Shown one piece after another: positions 1-45,305 of a stretch of 45,400 bases of DNA. The stretch is from NCBI RefSeq assembly GCF_001642695.1, contig NZ_LWCC02000159.1, positions 27,112-72,511 of the forward strand, given 5' to 3'. The notes beneath the pieces were generated by a model. The model was not told the DNA's origin, ran no database searches, and worked only from the letters and a program-made list of their open reading frames with translations. This DNA comes from Streptomyces chilikensis. GTDB lineage: Bacteria > Actinomycetota > Actinomycetes > Streptomycetales > Streptomycetaceae. Within the stretch, counting starts at the first letter, position 1; each line of letters opens with the position of its first letter. A program made the translations under genes and the position numbers.

Positions 1-18560
<18,560 letters not shown>

Positions 18561-18564
<4 letters not shown>

Positions 18565-18578
18565 AGGACCGGACCCCG

Positions 18579-18581
<3 letters not shown>
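18561..18581 (+). promoter_or_regulatory. Translational junction of NRPS A and NRPS B (RBS deciding the start)
   Basis: The TGA of NRPS A (18562-18564) lies inside a GTGA, so a GTG start at 18561 would give a 4-bp overlap. However, GAAGGA at 18563-18568 is a good Shine-Dalgarno sequence placed 10 nt before ATG 18579. The sequence before the GTG has no such motif. I therefore take ATG 18579 as the start of NRPS B, with likely translational coupling to NRPS A. Confidence 0.7.
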
Positions 18582-38594
<20,013 letters not shown>

Positions 38595-38707
38595 GGATGG
38601 GCGCCGCCCGGGCACGCTGCCCGCCCCGGCCGGGGACGCCACGGACCCGGCACACCGCCGCGACAGCGGCCCGCAAGGACACCGCACCGACAACGGAAGG
38701 CAGAGAG

Positions 38708-38911
38708 ATGGACGAGAACACCCGCTACCAGGTGCTGCGCAACGACGAGGACCAGTACTCGCTGTGGCCGGCCGACATCGAGGTGCCCGCCGGCTGGCAG
38801 CCCGTCGGCAAGGAGGGCACCGAGGCCGAGTGCACCGCCTACGTCGACGAGGTCTGGACCGACATGCGCCCGCGCAGCCTGCGCGAGCGGATGGAGAACG
38901 CCGGGTCCTGA
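38708..38911 (+). CDS. MbtH-like protein
   Basis: This 67-residue MbtH-family protein binds NRPS adenylation domains and supports their folding and activity. The signature is complete: NDEDQYSLWP (residues 12-21), VPAGW (26-30), then Cys42 and VWTDMRPRSL (49-58), with the conserved Trp20, Trp30 and Trp50. I chose ATG 38708 rather than an upstream in-frame start because GGAAGG (38695-38700) lies 7 nt before it and MbtH proteins normally start just before this motif. It lies 113 bp after NRPS B on the same strand. A small 6-bp hairpin (38609-38623) in that gap may tune read-through. It is expected to serve one or more of the ten A domains; which ones cannot be read from sequence. Confidence 0.96.
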   Translation: MDENTRYQVLRNDEDQYSLWPADIEVPAGWQPVGKEGTEAECTAYVDEVWTDMRPRSLRERMENAGS

Positions 38912-38927
38912 CCCGGCGCCGCACCCG

Positions 38928-38970
38928 GGGGCGCGGAGGCACGGTGCCCCGCCCCATGCCTCCGCGCCCC
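38928..38970 (+). terminator. 14-bp perfect inverted repeat after the MbtH gene
   Basis: The left arm at 38928-38941 (GGGGCGCGGAGGCA) is exactly complementary to 38957-38970, with a 15-nt loop. It starts 17 nt after the mbtH-like stop codon. There is no T tract, which is usual in Streptomyces terminators. A 12-nt second copy of the right arm (GCCTCCGCGCCC, 38986-38997) could pair with the same left arm instead. It may act as a full or partial terminator between mbtH and the GNAT gene. Confidence 0.6.
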
Positions 38971-39051
38971 GGCACGCCGCCCCACGCCTCCGCGCCCGGC
39001 CCCCCACCCGTCGCGCCGTCGCTCCGTCACCGCACCGACCGGGAGACCGTG

Positions 39052-39567
39052 ATGAAGACACCTGTTCTGTACACCGAACGGCTGGAGTTCCGGCCCTACC
39101 GACCCGTCGACGAGGACGCCTTCGTCGGCCTCCTGCGCGACGAGGAGGTCTGCCGCTGGATGGGCCAGGAGCGGGTGCCGGAGGCGGACATCCGCGTCCT
39201 GTTCCGCGCCATCCTCACCGACGTCTACCCGCAGCACCTGTTCGACGTGTGGGGCCTGTGGCACGAGGGCGCCTACGTCGGCCACGCGGAGGTGAAGAAG
39301 ACCGGCAACGTCGACGGCCACGAACTCGTGGCCGCCCTCGCCCCCGCCCACTGGGGCAAGGGCCTGGGCACCGAGGCCGTCCGCGGCCTGATCCGGCACG
39401 CCGCCGACAACCTCGGGCTGACGGAGGTCTACGGCATGGTCGGCGCCCGGAACACCGCCAGCATCGAGATGAGCCGCAAGCTGGGCTTCCGCCCGGTGCG
39501 CGACGTCGTGGCCGAGGACGGCACCGTGACGCGGATGCTCGTGCTCCCCTTGACCGGGTCCGCCTGA
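39052..39567 (+). CDS. GNAT-family N-acetyltransferase
   Basis: This 171-residue protein has the layout of the RimJ/RimL-like GNAT branch: an N-terminal TERLEFRPYRPVDED stretch, a central VGHAEVKKTG strand, the acetyl-CoA loop HWGKGLGTEA (~residues 100-109), and the C-terminal ARNTASIEMSRKLGF segment. It should transfer an acetyl group from acetyl-CoA to an amine of a small molecule or protein N-terminus; the acceptor cannot be read from the sequence. I chose ATG 39052 (GGGAGA 5 nt upstream); GTG 39049 is directly adjacent and cannot be excluded. Its TGA overlaps the ATG of the thioesterase gene by one base. In this setting it could acetylate the peptide, a precursor, or serve self-protection; it may also be unrelated to the product. 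Confidence 0.85.
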   Translation: MKTPVLYTERLEFRPYRPVDEDAFVGLLRDEEVCRWMGQERVPEADIRVLFRAILTDVYPQHLFDVWGLWHEGAYVGHAEVKKTGNVDGHELVAALAPAHWGKGLGTEAVRGLIRHAADNLGLTEVYGMVGARNTASIEMSRKLGFRPVRDVVAEDGTVTRMLVLPLTGSA

Positions 39568-40340
39568 TGGGGAGGACCGACGCGCGGGCCGAACCGCGCA
39601 GCCCCTGGTTCCGGCGCCACGGCGCCGGACGCCCCCGGCTGCGGCTGGTGTGCTTCCCGCACGCCGGGGGAACCGCGACGGCGTACGCCGCCTGGCGGGA
39701 CCGGCTGCCCGAGGGCGTGGAGATGCTGGCGGTCCAGTACCCGGGCCGGCAGGACCGCCTCGCCGAACCGTGCGCGACCTCCATGGCCGCCCTGGCCGAC
39801 GCGGTCACGGCCGCCCTCACGCCCCACCTCGACCTGCCCGTCGCCCTGTTCGGGCACAGCATGGGCAGCGCCGTCGCCTACGAGGTGGCGCTCCGCCTGC
39901 GGCGCACGGCCGGCGCGGAGACCGTCGCGCTCCTGGTGTCCGGACGGCGCGCCCCCCACCTCGGCAGCCGCGTGCCGGCCCGGCTCGACGACGCGGGACT
40001 GCTGGAGTCGGTCAGGCGCCTTTCGAGCCCCGACGCGTGGGCGTACGAGCACCCCGACCTGCGCGAGGTGCTCATGCCGTCCCTGCGGGGCGACCACCGG
40101 CTCCTCGACGCCTACCGCCCGGACCCGCCGGCCGAGCGGCTGCGGGTCCCGGTCACCGCCTACGGCGGCGACCGCGACCCCGTCTGCCCGGTGACCGACC
40201 TGGACACCTGGGCGGAGGTCACCGACGCCGGTCACGAGACGGTGGTCCTGCCCGGCGGGCACTTCTTCCCGCGCGAGCAGCAGGCCGTGCTGCTGGACCA
40301 CGTCGCCTCCCGGCTCGCCCCGCACCTCGGACCGCCGTGA
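39567..40340 (+). CDS. Type II (editing) thioesterase, alpha/beta hydrolase
   Basis: This 257-residue stand-alone thioesterase of the NRPS/PKS-associated type II class hydrolyses wrong or stalled acyl groups from carrier domains. Visible features are LVCFPHAGG near residue 30 (oxyanion region), VQYPGRQDR, the nucleophile elbow GHSMGS with Ser98 (codon 39858), GGDRDP with Asp202/204, and GGHFF with His232. Length and motif order fit the family. ATG 39567 overlaps the previous stop (TGATG) with no clear Shine-Dalgarno sequence, so expression probably depends on coupling to the GNAT gene. It is not a C-terminal cyclising TE domain, and I do not propose it as the main release enzyme, although that cannot be ruled out from sequence. 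Confidence 0.93.
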   Translation: MGRTDARAEPRSPWFRRHGAGRPRLRLVCFPHAGGTATAYAAWRDRLPEGVEMLAVQYPGRQDRLAEPCATSMAALADAVTAALTPHLDLPVALFGHSMGSAVAYEVALRLRRTAGAETVALLVSGRRAPHLGSRVPARLDDAGLLESVRRLSSPDAWAYEHPDLREVLMPSLRGDHRLLDAYRPDPPAERLRVPVTAYGGDRDPVCPVTDLDTWAEVTDAGHETVVLPGGHFFPREQQAVLLDHVASRLAPHLGPP

Positions 40341-40395
40341 CCGGGCGCCGCGGGTTTCCCCGGATGACACCGCCCGACGGAAGCCGAGGAACCCC

Positions 40396-41448
40396 ATGCC
40401 GTCCACCCCGGACACCGCGACGCCCCCCTCCCGGCCGCTGCGCAAGCTCGGCTTCCTGACCATCGGCCTGTTCGACGAGGCCGACCCGCGCCCCGGCCAC
40501 GAGGCCACGCTGGAGCTGATCGAGCTCGGTGAACGCCTCGGCCTGGACAGCGCCTGGCTGCGCCACCGTCACCTGCAGCACGGCATCTCCTCGCCGGTGG
40601 CGGTCCTGGCCGCCGCCACCCAGCGCACCCGGCGCATCGCGCTGGGCACCGCCGTCACCCCGCTCGGCTGGGAGAACCCGCTGCGCCTCGCCGAGGACCT
40701 CGCCACCGTGGACGTCCTGTCGGGCGGCCGCCTCAACCCCGGCGTCAGCGTCGGCCCGCCGGTCCACTGGGAGGACGTCAAGGACTCGCTCTACCCGGAC
40801 ACCGCGGACGCCGAGGACTTCGGGTACGGGCGGGTGAGCCGCCTGCTCGACCTGGTCGCCGGCGGGCCGGCGTCCCGCTTCAGCGGCACCCAGGGCATCG
40901 AGGTCTTCTCCGACCGGGTGCAGCCCCGTTCCCCCGGCCTGCGCGACCGCCTCTGGTACGGCGGCGGCAGCCTGCGTTCCGCGCGCTGGGCGGGGGAGCA
41001 GGGCATGAACCTCCTGACCAGCAGCGTCGTCAAGGCCGAGGACCCCGACGACGACGCCCCGGACTTCGACGCCGTCCAGCTCTCCCACATCCGCGCCTTC
41101 CGCGCCGCCCACCCGCTCGGTGAGGCGGCCCGCGTCTCGCACGGGCTGGTGGTCGTCCCGACCGACGGCGCGTCACCGGCCCAGCGGGCGAGGTACGAGG
41201 AGTACGCCCGGCAACGGCTGCCCCGCACCCGCTCCCCCCAGGGCCCGGCGCGGCTGCTGTTCGCCCCCGACCTGGTCGGCCCCAGCGAGGAACTCGCCGA
41301 ACGCCTCACCTCGCTCGCCTCGTTCCGGGAGGTCGACGAGGTGGCCTTCGCCCTGCCGTTCACGTTCGCCAAGGAGGACCACGAACAGATCCTCACCGAC
41401 TTCGCCACCCGCCTGGGCCCCCTCCTCGGCTGGCGCCCGGCCGGCTGA
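40396..41448 (+). CDS. LLM-class (luciferase-like) flavin-dependent oxidoreductase
   Basis: This 350-residue protein has the bacterial-luciferase-like TIM-barrel pattern: an N-terminal KLGFLTIGLF strand, LELIELGERLGLDSAWLRHRHL, the TRRIALGTAVTPLGWENPLRLAEDLATVD region (split across residues ~78-106), LSGGRLNPGVSVG, and WYGGGSLRSARWAGEQGMNLL. Such enzymes use FMNH2 or F420H2 for monooxygenation or hydride transfer; which applies here is not visible. The start ATG 40396 has GAGGA five nt upstream. It lies 55 bp after the thioesterase gene and is the last plus-strand gene before the strand switch. That makes it the best candidate oxidative tailoring or precursor enzyme in the window, but no substrate can be named. 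Confidence 0.88.
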   Translation: MPSTPDTATPPSRPLRKLGFLTIGLFDEADPRPGHEATLELIELGERLGLDSAWLRHRHLQHGISSPVAVLAAATQRTRRIALGTAVTPLGWENPLRLAEDLATVDVLSGGRLNPGVSVGPPVHWEDVKDSLYPDTADAEDFGYGRVSRLLDLVAGGPASRFSGTQGIEVFSDRVQPRSPGLRDRLWYGGGSLRSARWAGEQGMNLLTSSVVKAEDPDDDAPDFDAVQLSHIRAFRAAHPLGEAARVSHGLVVVPTDGASPAQRARYEEYARQRLPRTRSPQGPARLLFAPDLVGPSEELAERLTSLASFREVDEVAFALPFTFAKEDHEQILTDFATRLGPLLGWRPAG

Positions 41449-41472
41449 ACGGCACGACGCCGAGGACTTCGG

Positions 41473-41490
41473 CCCGCCGGTCCCGGCGGG
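41473..41490 (+). terminator. Short hairpin between convergent genes
   Basis: CCCGCCG (41473-41479) pairs perfectly with CGGCGGG (41484-41490) across a 4-nt loop, 24 nt after the LLM gene stop. The lipoprotein gene approaches from the other strand and ends at 41620. A GC-rich stem of this kind could stop transcription from the left, but the stem is short and overlaps a tandem repeat, so the call is tentative. I see no other signal in 41512-41619. Confidence 0.35.
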
Positions 41491-41511
41491 ACGGTCCCGG
41501 CGGGACGGTCC
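41478..41511. repeat. 14-bp tandem repeat (2.4 copies)
   Basis: The unit CGGTCCCGGCGGGA occurs at 41478-41491 and 41492-41505, followed by a partial CGGTCC at 41506-41511. It is a perfect tandem duplication in the convergent intergenic region between the biosynthetic genes and the minus-strand genes. Confidence 0.9.
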
Positions 41512-41619
41512 TGACCGCCGCGGGGGTCCTCGCGGGGGCCGGGCGGCTGGACGTCGTGGCCGTGGCGGCGCTTCCCCGCCGGCGGGCGCGGAAGCGGTGG
41601 GCCCTCCGCCCCGCCCGCG

Positions 41620-42483
41620 TCAGTCGAAGAACGAAGGGTCCGGCGAGGGCGTGCGGCCGGCGAGGACCTCCTGGAGCCGCTGGGTGCCCTGCTGGACCGC
41701 GGACCTGGTGGTGCTCTCCTCGGCGCCGTCCAGGCCGCCCTGGGTGAGGGTGATCGCGTTGGCGCCGACCTGGACCACCGCCACCGTCAGGGTGAGGGTC
41801 GCCGGTTCGCCGACGCCGGTGCCCCGCGCCGTCACGGTGAGTCCCTGCCGGGCGTCACCCACGCCGGGCAGCGACGTCTCCACCACCTCGACGGTCCGCT
41901 CCCCGTCGTCGCCGGTCAGGGTGAAGCTGTCGCAGCTCTGCGGCAGCGACCGCAGCCACCGCATCGACGCGTCGAGACCGGACTTCTCGTAGGCGGCGAC
42001 CTGGTAGAGCAGCCGGGAGTCGCCCTCCTCGAACCCGGTGAGCGCCGAGGCGCCGGAAGGAGGGCCCAGCAGCGTCTCGGCGAAGAGGGCGTCGGCCAGG
42101 CGCTGGCAGTCGGAGACGTCCGACCGGCCCGTCAGGAACTGGGCCGCGTCGACGTCGCCGAGCAGCAGGCGGTTCCGCCAGGACCGCGCGGTCCCGGGAT
42201 CGACCTGGGTCCAGGCGTCCTCGATGTCGGCATCGGTGATCAGTGCCTGGCGCGCGCCCTCCTCGGTGAGCCTTGGGGAGGGGGAGGGGGAGGGGGAGGG
42301 GGAGGGGGAGCCGGGCGTGGTGGCCGCGGCGGCGGGGCGCTCGGCCGGTCCGGCACCGGTGCGCGACCCGGACCCCGTTCCTCCCTCCTCCGCGGAACAG
42401 GCCGCGGTGGCGAACAGGGCCCCGGCCGCCACCGCGGCGGCGAGGAGACGGGCCGGGCGAACGGCCGGACGGGGGGTGGTCAC
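41620..42483 (-). CDS. Secreted lipoprotein with (SP)6 linker
   Basis: This predicted lipoprotein has 287 residues. A twin-Arg-free signal peptide (RPARLLAAAVAAGALFATAAC) ends at lipidated Cys29, so it should be anchored on the outer face of the membrane. Residues ~30-71 are a low-complexity linker containing six Ser-Pro pairs. The globular part begins LTEEGARQALITDADIEDAW, a pattern I associate with actinobacterial extracellular sensor-like or PknH-type lipoproteins, and contains two Cys (SDCQR, QSCDS) that could form a disulfide. I chose the GTG start at 42483 because AGGAGG (42489-42494) lies 5 nt upstream and it places the signal peptide at the N-terminus. A 6-bp GC hairpin (42515-42537) lies upstream. 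Function unknown; it is probably outside the peptide cluster. Confidence 0.85.
   Translation of the reverse strand: MTTPRPAVRPARLLAAAVAAGALFATAACSAEEGGTGSGSRTGAGPAERPAAAATTPGSPSPSPSPSPSPRLTEEGARQALITDADIEDAWTQVDPGTARSWRNRLLLGDVDAAQFLTGRSDVSDCQRLADALFAETLLGPPSGASALTGFEEGDSRLLYQVAAYEKSGLDASMRWLRSLPQSCDSFTLTGDDGERTVEVVETSLPGVGDARQGLTVTARGTGVGEPATLTLTVAVVQVGANAITLTQGGLDGAEESTTRSAVQQGTQRLQEVLAGRTPSPDPSFFD
42275..42310. repeat. (GGGGAG)6 hexanucleotide tandem repeat
   Basis: Six perfect copies of GGGGAG lie inside the lipoprotein gene. On the minus strand they encode the Ser-Pro linker repeat. The unit is a multiple of three, so slippage would change linker length without a frameshift. Confidence 0.95.
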
Positions 42484-42631
42484 CAGTGCCTCCTGAGGAC
42501 GGAAGAAAACGACGGCCCGGCGCCTGGCGCTCCGGGCGGCTCCCTCTGCGCTTCCACCGCACCACCGACCGGCGGCGACGACCAGCGCAGCACCGTCGGA
42601 CGGGTGACGGGGCGTCTGCGGCGGCACCCCG

Positions 42632-43291
42632 TCAGGACGCCGCGGTCGCCTGCGCGATGTCGGCGTGGAGATGGGACATCAGCTCACCCATCCCGGCGAC
42701 CTCGGGGGAATCCGGGGCCGCGCCCCGGGCGACGCCCCCCAGCCAGTCGGTCGTGGCCAGGGCGAGCCGCGTGGCGTCCTGCGCGCGGCGCTCCCCGAGC
42801 AGCTCCTCCACCCGGTGGGCGATGGCGGAGAGCGTCGCCTCGTCGGTGTCCGGCGGCAGGACGTCCCTCAGCTCGGCCGGCAACGGCGAGCGGCCGCGGT
42901 GGGCGCGCACCGAGTCGACGACGGCGCCGTTCTCGCCGAAGTGGTCCAGGTTCTCCGTCAGGACGACGAGCCGGGCCGTCAGGCGGGGCAGACCGGGATG
43001 GCCGTCCAGCCACTCCATCAGCCGGCGGTTCCCGCCCAGGCGGTCGTTCACCTGGCTCAGCAGCTCCTCGGCGCGCGGCGACAGCGACCAGCGCAGGGGG
43101 AGGAGCGCGGCGACCTCCTCCGCCAGCCGCGCCTCGTCCTCGGGCCCCAGCGTCCCGGCGGTGAAACCCTCGACCTTGTCCTCGTCCAGCCCGAACCCGT
43201 CAGGGCCCGCACCGCCGCCGGGGGCGTCCGGCGCGCCCGGCCGGCGGTGCCTCGGTCTCCCGGTGATCCTGCTGAGCGGCTTGTCGTGCAT
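42632..43291 (-). CDS. Hypothetical protein, 219 aa
   Basis: I do not recognise this protein family. The start ATG 43291 has a good GGAGGA just upstream; reading further upstream in the same frame gives only low-complexity residues. Residues ~5-35 are Arg/Pro/Gly-rich and look disordered. The remainder is predicted mostly helical and mildly acidic, with segments such as EDEARLAEEVAALLPLRW, ARLVVLTENLDHFGENG and AIAHRVEELLGERRAQDATR. There is no signal peptide or membrane segment, so it should be cytoplasmic. It is co-oriented with the lipoprotein gene downstream (148 bp between them). Codon use matches coding DNA, which supports it as a real gene. Confidence 0.7.
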   Translation of the reverse strand: MHDKPLSRITGRPRHRRPGAPDAPGGGAGPDGFGLDEDKVEGFTAGTLGPEDEARLAEEVAALLPLRWSLSPRAEELLSQVNDRLGGNRRLMEWLDGHPGLPRLTARLVVLTENLDHFGENGAVVDSVRAHRGRSPLPAELRDVLPPDTDEATLSAIAHRVEELLGERRAQDATRLALATTDWLGGVARGAAPDSPEVAGMGELMSHLHADIAQATAAS

Positions 43292-43640
43292 CGGTCCTCC
43301 AGCCGGCCCGCGACGTGCGCTTCCCGGGCGGCGGACGCGGGCCCCGGGCCCTCCTCGCGGGACCGTCGCCGCACGTGGCCGCCGCCGACGCAGCCCCACT
43401 GTGCCCTCCCCCGCGAAGCTCCGCACGCCGGGTGGGGCAGGCGGGCGACCGGGGGGAGGCCGGCTCCGCCGGTCAGCCCCGCGCCCCGGCTCCCGGGGGC
43501 GGTCCGCCGCCCCGCAGGGCCCGCCGGTTTCCGGCGCAAGGAGCAGCGTCCCGGCGACATCCCGCTGGTCACGACCGGCGTGGCCCTCCGTGGTCCGGCC
43601 GGCTCGCCCGGACGCGCCGGCGGTGGGCCCGCGGGGCGTC
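43292..43640. other. Intergenic stretch without a supported gene
   Basis: These 349 bp separate two minus-strand genes. It presumably contains the promoter of the 219-aa gene, but I can place no -35/-10 pair. GACCGG (43447-43452) and CCGGTC (43469-43474) could form an imperfect hairpin, possibly the end signal of the DUF4232-like gene, about 170 nt downstream of its stop. No convincing small ORF or RNA gene is visible. Confidence 0.5.
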
Positions 43641-44312
43641 TCAGTGCGAGAGCGCGTCCTCGGCGGTGCCGAAGAAGCTGGTGACCAGCATGTCGTCGAC
43701 CGTGACGGGGCCGTCGCCGACCGGCAGCGTGGCGGGCGTCTCGGCAGCGGTGAGGGCGACCTCCACCTTGTCGGCGCTCCTGCCGCCCGCGTCGTCCCCG
43801 CGCGAGAACCGGATCCCGGCGTACGAACGCCCGCCGGGGTCCACGATCCGGTCCGTGCCCTCCGGGCCCACGCGCCCGGCGGCGCCGTCGAGGCCCGGGA
43901 CGGTGATCACCAGCTCGTTCACCGGCAGCAGACAGGGGGCGCCGCCCTTGTTCACCGCGGTCAGCAGCGCGTGGTGGGCGGGCTCGGAGGCGACGGTGAC
44001 GGTCCATGCCATGTCCTTCGTCTCGCACATGCCCACGCCCCCGTCCTGGCCGTCGTCGGAACCGGCCTCCGGCGGCGGCGGGGTGCCGCCGCCGTCCGGG
44101 GAACCCCCGGCGGTGCCGCCGCCGTCACCCGGGCCGGCCGTCGAAGGCGTGGCGGAGGGCTTGCCCGTGCCCGCGGAGGACGGGGCCGCCGACGTGGCGG
44201 GGGCGGCCGTGTCCTTCCCGGTGCCGCCGCCGCACGCGGTCAGCGCGAGGGCGCCGAGCGAGAGGGCGGCCAGTGCGGCGGCGGTGCGGCGTGGACGAAC
44301 TGCGTGGACCAT
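43641..44312 (-). CDS. DUF4232-like lipoprotein
   Basis: This 223-residue lipoprotein has a signal peptide AAALAALSLGALALTAC with a classic LTAC lipobox and lipidated Cys27. A long Gly/Ser/Pro/Thr-rich linker spans residues ~28-97. The globular part contains MCETKDMAWTV and, ~35 residues later, NKGGAPCLLPVNELVITV. That Cys pair and Asn/Gly pattern fit the actinobacterial DUF4232 family of secreted proteins, whose function is unknown. I chose ATG 44312 because it begins the signal peptide, with a G-rich stretch (GGGGGGA) just upstream; the in-frame extension to 44408 adds no recognisable sequence. It is probably not part of the peptide cluster. Confidence 0.85.
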   Translation of the reverse strand: MVHAVRPRRTAAALAALSLGALALTACGGGTGKDTAAPATSAAPSSAGTGKPSATPSTAGPGDGGGTAGGSPDGGGTPPPPEAGSDDGQDGGVGMCETKDMAWTVTVASEPAHHALLTAVNKGGAPCLLPVNELVITVPGLDGAAGRVGPEGTDRIVDPGGRSYAGIRFSRGDDAGGRSADKVEVALTAAETPATLPVGDGPVTVDDMLVTSFFGTAEDALSH

Positions 44313-44431
44313 GGGAATCCCCCCGGGTGTCTGCCTGTACCGGTGAGGGTGCCCCACCGCAGCGGCCCCGGTGCCCGCCCGTACCGGTCCGGAGCCGTTC
44401 ACGGGCACGTTCGTGACACGGACACGACGGT

Positions 44432-44473
44432 TGTGACCCGGCGGTGCCCGGCACGCCCCGGCACCGGGTCACA
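44432..44473 (-). terminator. Inverted repeat at the end of nagB
   Basis: TGTGACCCGG (44432-44441) is the exact complement of CCGGGTCACA (44464-44473), which overlaps the nagB stop codon (44469-44471). Inside it, TGCC (44445-44448) can pair with GGCA (44460-44463), giving a 14-bp stem with one 3-nt bulge and an 11-nt loop. Its position and stability fit a factor-independent terminator for nagB. There is no T tract on the minus-strand side. Confidence 0.45.
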
Positions 44474-45254
44474 GGTGCTGCCAGTCGGGCTTGCCGGCGA
44501 AGACGTGACGGTAGTACCCCGCCAGCGTGAGCTTCGAGGCGGCCGCCTCGTCGGCCACCACCGTGGCGTGCGGGTGCAGTTGGAGCGCGGAGGCGGGGCA
44601 CCGGGCGGCGAGCGGCCCCTCGACGGCCGCCGCCAGGGCGTCCGCCTTGTTCGGGCCGGTGGCGAGCAGCACCACGTGGCGCGCCTCCAGGATCGTGCCG
44701 ATGCCCTGGGTGATCACATGGCGCGGTACCCGGCCGGGGTCCCCGCCGAAGTAGCGCGCGTTGTCGCCGCGGGTCCGCTCGGTGAGCGTCTTGATGCGGG
44801 TGCGGGAGGCGAGCGAGGAGCCGGGCTCGTTGAACCCGATGTGGCCGTCGCTCCCGATGCCGAGCAGCTGGAGGTCCACCCCGCCGGCGGTCGCGAGCGC
44901 CCGCTCGTACTCCCGGCACGCCGCCGCCACGTCCGGCGCCGTGCTGTCCGGGCCCAGGAACGCCTCCGGGCCCAGTCCGAGCGGCGCCAGCACCTCCCGC
45001 TCCAGCACCGAGCGGTACGACTCGGGGTGCCCGGCGGGCAGCCCGACGTACTCGTCGAGCTGGGCGACCCGGACCCGGGAGAGGTCCGCCCCGCCCGCGG
45101 CCGCCGTCGCCGCCAGGGCTTGGTAGACGGGCAGCGGGGTGGAGCCGGTGGCCACCCCGAGCAAGGCGTCGGGCCTGTGCCCGAGCAGCCGGACGACGGC
45201 CTCGGCGACGAGCCGGCCGCCCGCCTCGGCGTCCGGGACGATGACGACTTCCAT
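44469..45254 (-). CDS. nagB: Glucosamine-6-phosphate deaminase
   Basis: This 261-residue cytoplasmic enzyme converts glucosamine 6-phosphate and water to fructose 6-phosphate and ammonia, feeding amino-sugar carbon and nitrogen into glycolysis. The family signatures are all present: ATGSTP (residues 35-40, phosphate loop), QLDEYVGL with Asp67, GIGSDGHIGFNEPGSS with Asp136, His138 and Glu143, and TQGIGTI. These match E. coli Asp72, Asp141, His143 and Glu148 with a constant offset of five, and the length fits the ~266-aa family. The start ATG 45254 has only a weak AGG-containing SD. An inverted repeat lies 25-51 bp upstream. I did not find a DasR-type site in the 146 bp available. It is a primary-metabolism gene, not obviously linked to the NRPS. 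Confidence 0.96.
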   Translation of the reverse strand: MEVVIVPDAEAGGRLVAEAVVRLLGHRPDALLGVATGSTPLPVYQALAATAAAGGADLSRVRVAQLDEYVGLPAGHPESYRSVLEREVLAPLGLGPEAFLGPDSTAPDVAAACREYERALATAGGVDLQLLGIGSDGHIGFNEPGSSLASRTRIKTLTERTRGDNARYFGGDPGRVPRHVITQGIGTILEARHVVLLATGPNKADALAAAVEGPLAARCPASALQLHPHATVVADEAAASKLTLAGYYRHVFAGKPDWQHL

Positions 45255-45278
45255 GGTGGACCTGCCGATCAGTCAGGA

Positions 45279-45305
45279 GGGTCCGGCGAGGGGAGGGCCG
45301 GACCC
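45279..45305. promoter_or_regulatory. Inverted repeat upstream of nagB
   Basis: GGGTCCGGC (45279-45287) and GCCGGACCC (45297-45305) are perfect 9-bp inverted repeats with a 9-nt spacer, lying 25-51 bp before the nagB start codon. They could be an operator, a 5'-leader hairpin, or a terminator of a gene beyond the window edge. Sequence alone does not decide between these. It does not resemble the DasR consensus. Confidence 0.4.

Noticed and set aside
39567-40340. The stand-alone thioesterase as the chain-release enzyme
   Set aside because: Its length, motifs and location are those of type II editing thioesterases. Terminal E domains are more typically paired with penicillin-binding-protein-type release enzymes, which are not in this window.
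39429-41142. Minus-strand ORFs across the thioesterase and LLM genes (39429-40508, 40219-41142)
   Set aside because: They are shadows of the plus-strand genes, whose catalytic motifs and RBSs are clear.
41120-41992. Plus-strand ORF spanning the end of the LLM gene and the intergenic region
   Set aside because: It has no family features or RBS and overlaps the LLM gene and the lipoprotein gene on the other strand; its product is low-complexity.
41855-42565. Minus-strand ORF of 236 codons overlapping the (SP)6 lipoprotein
   Set aside because: It is a different frame of the same strand as the lipoprotein gene. It lacks a signal peptide and has Arg/Gly/Pro-rich composition; the lipoprotein frame has the lipobox and RBS.
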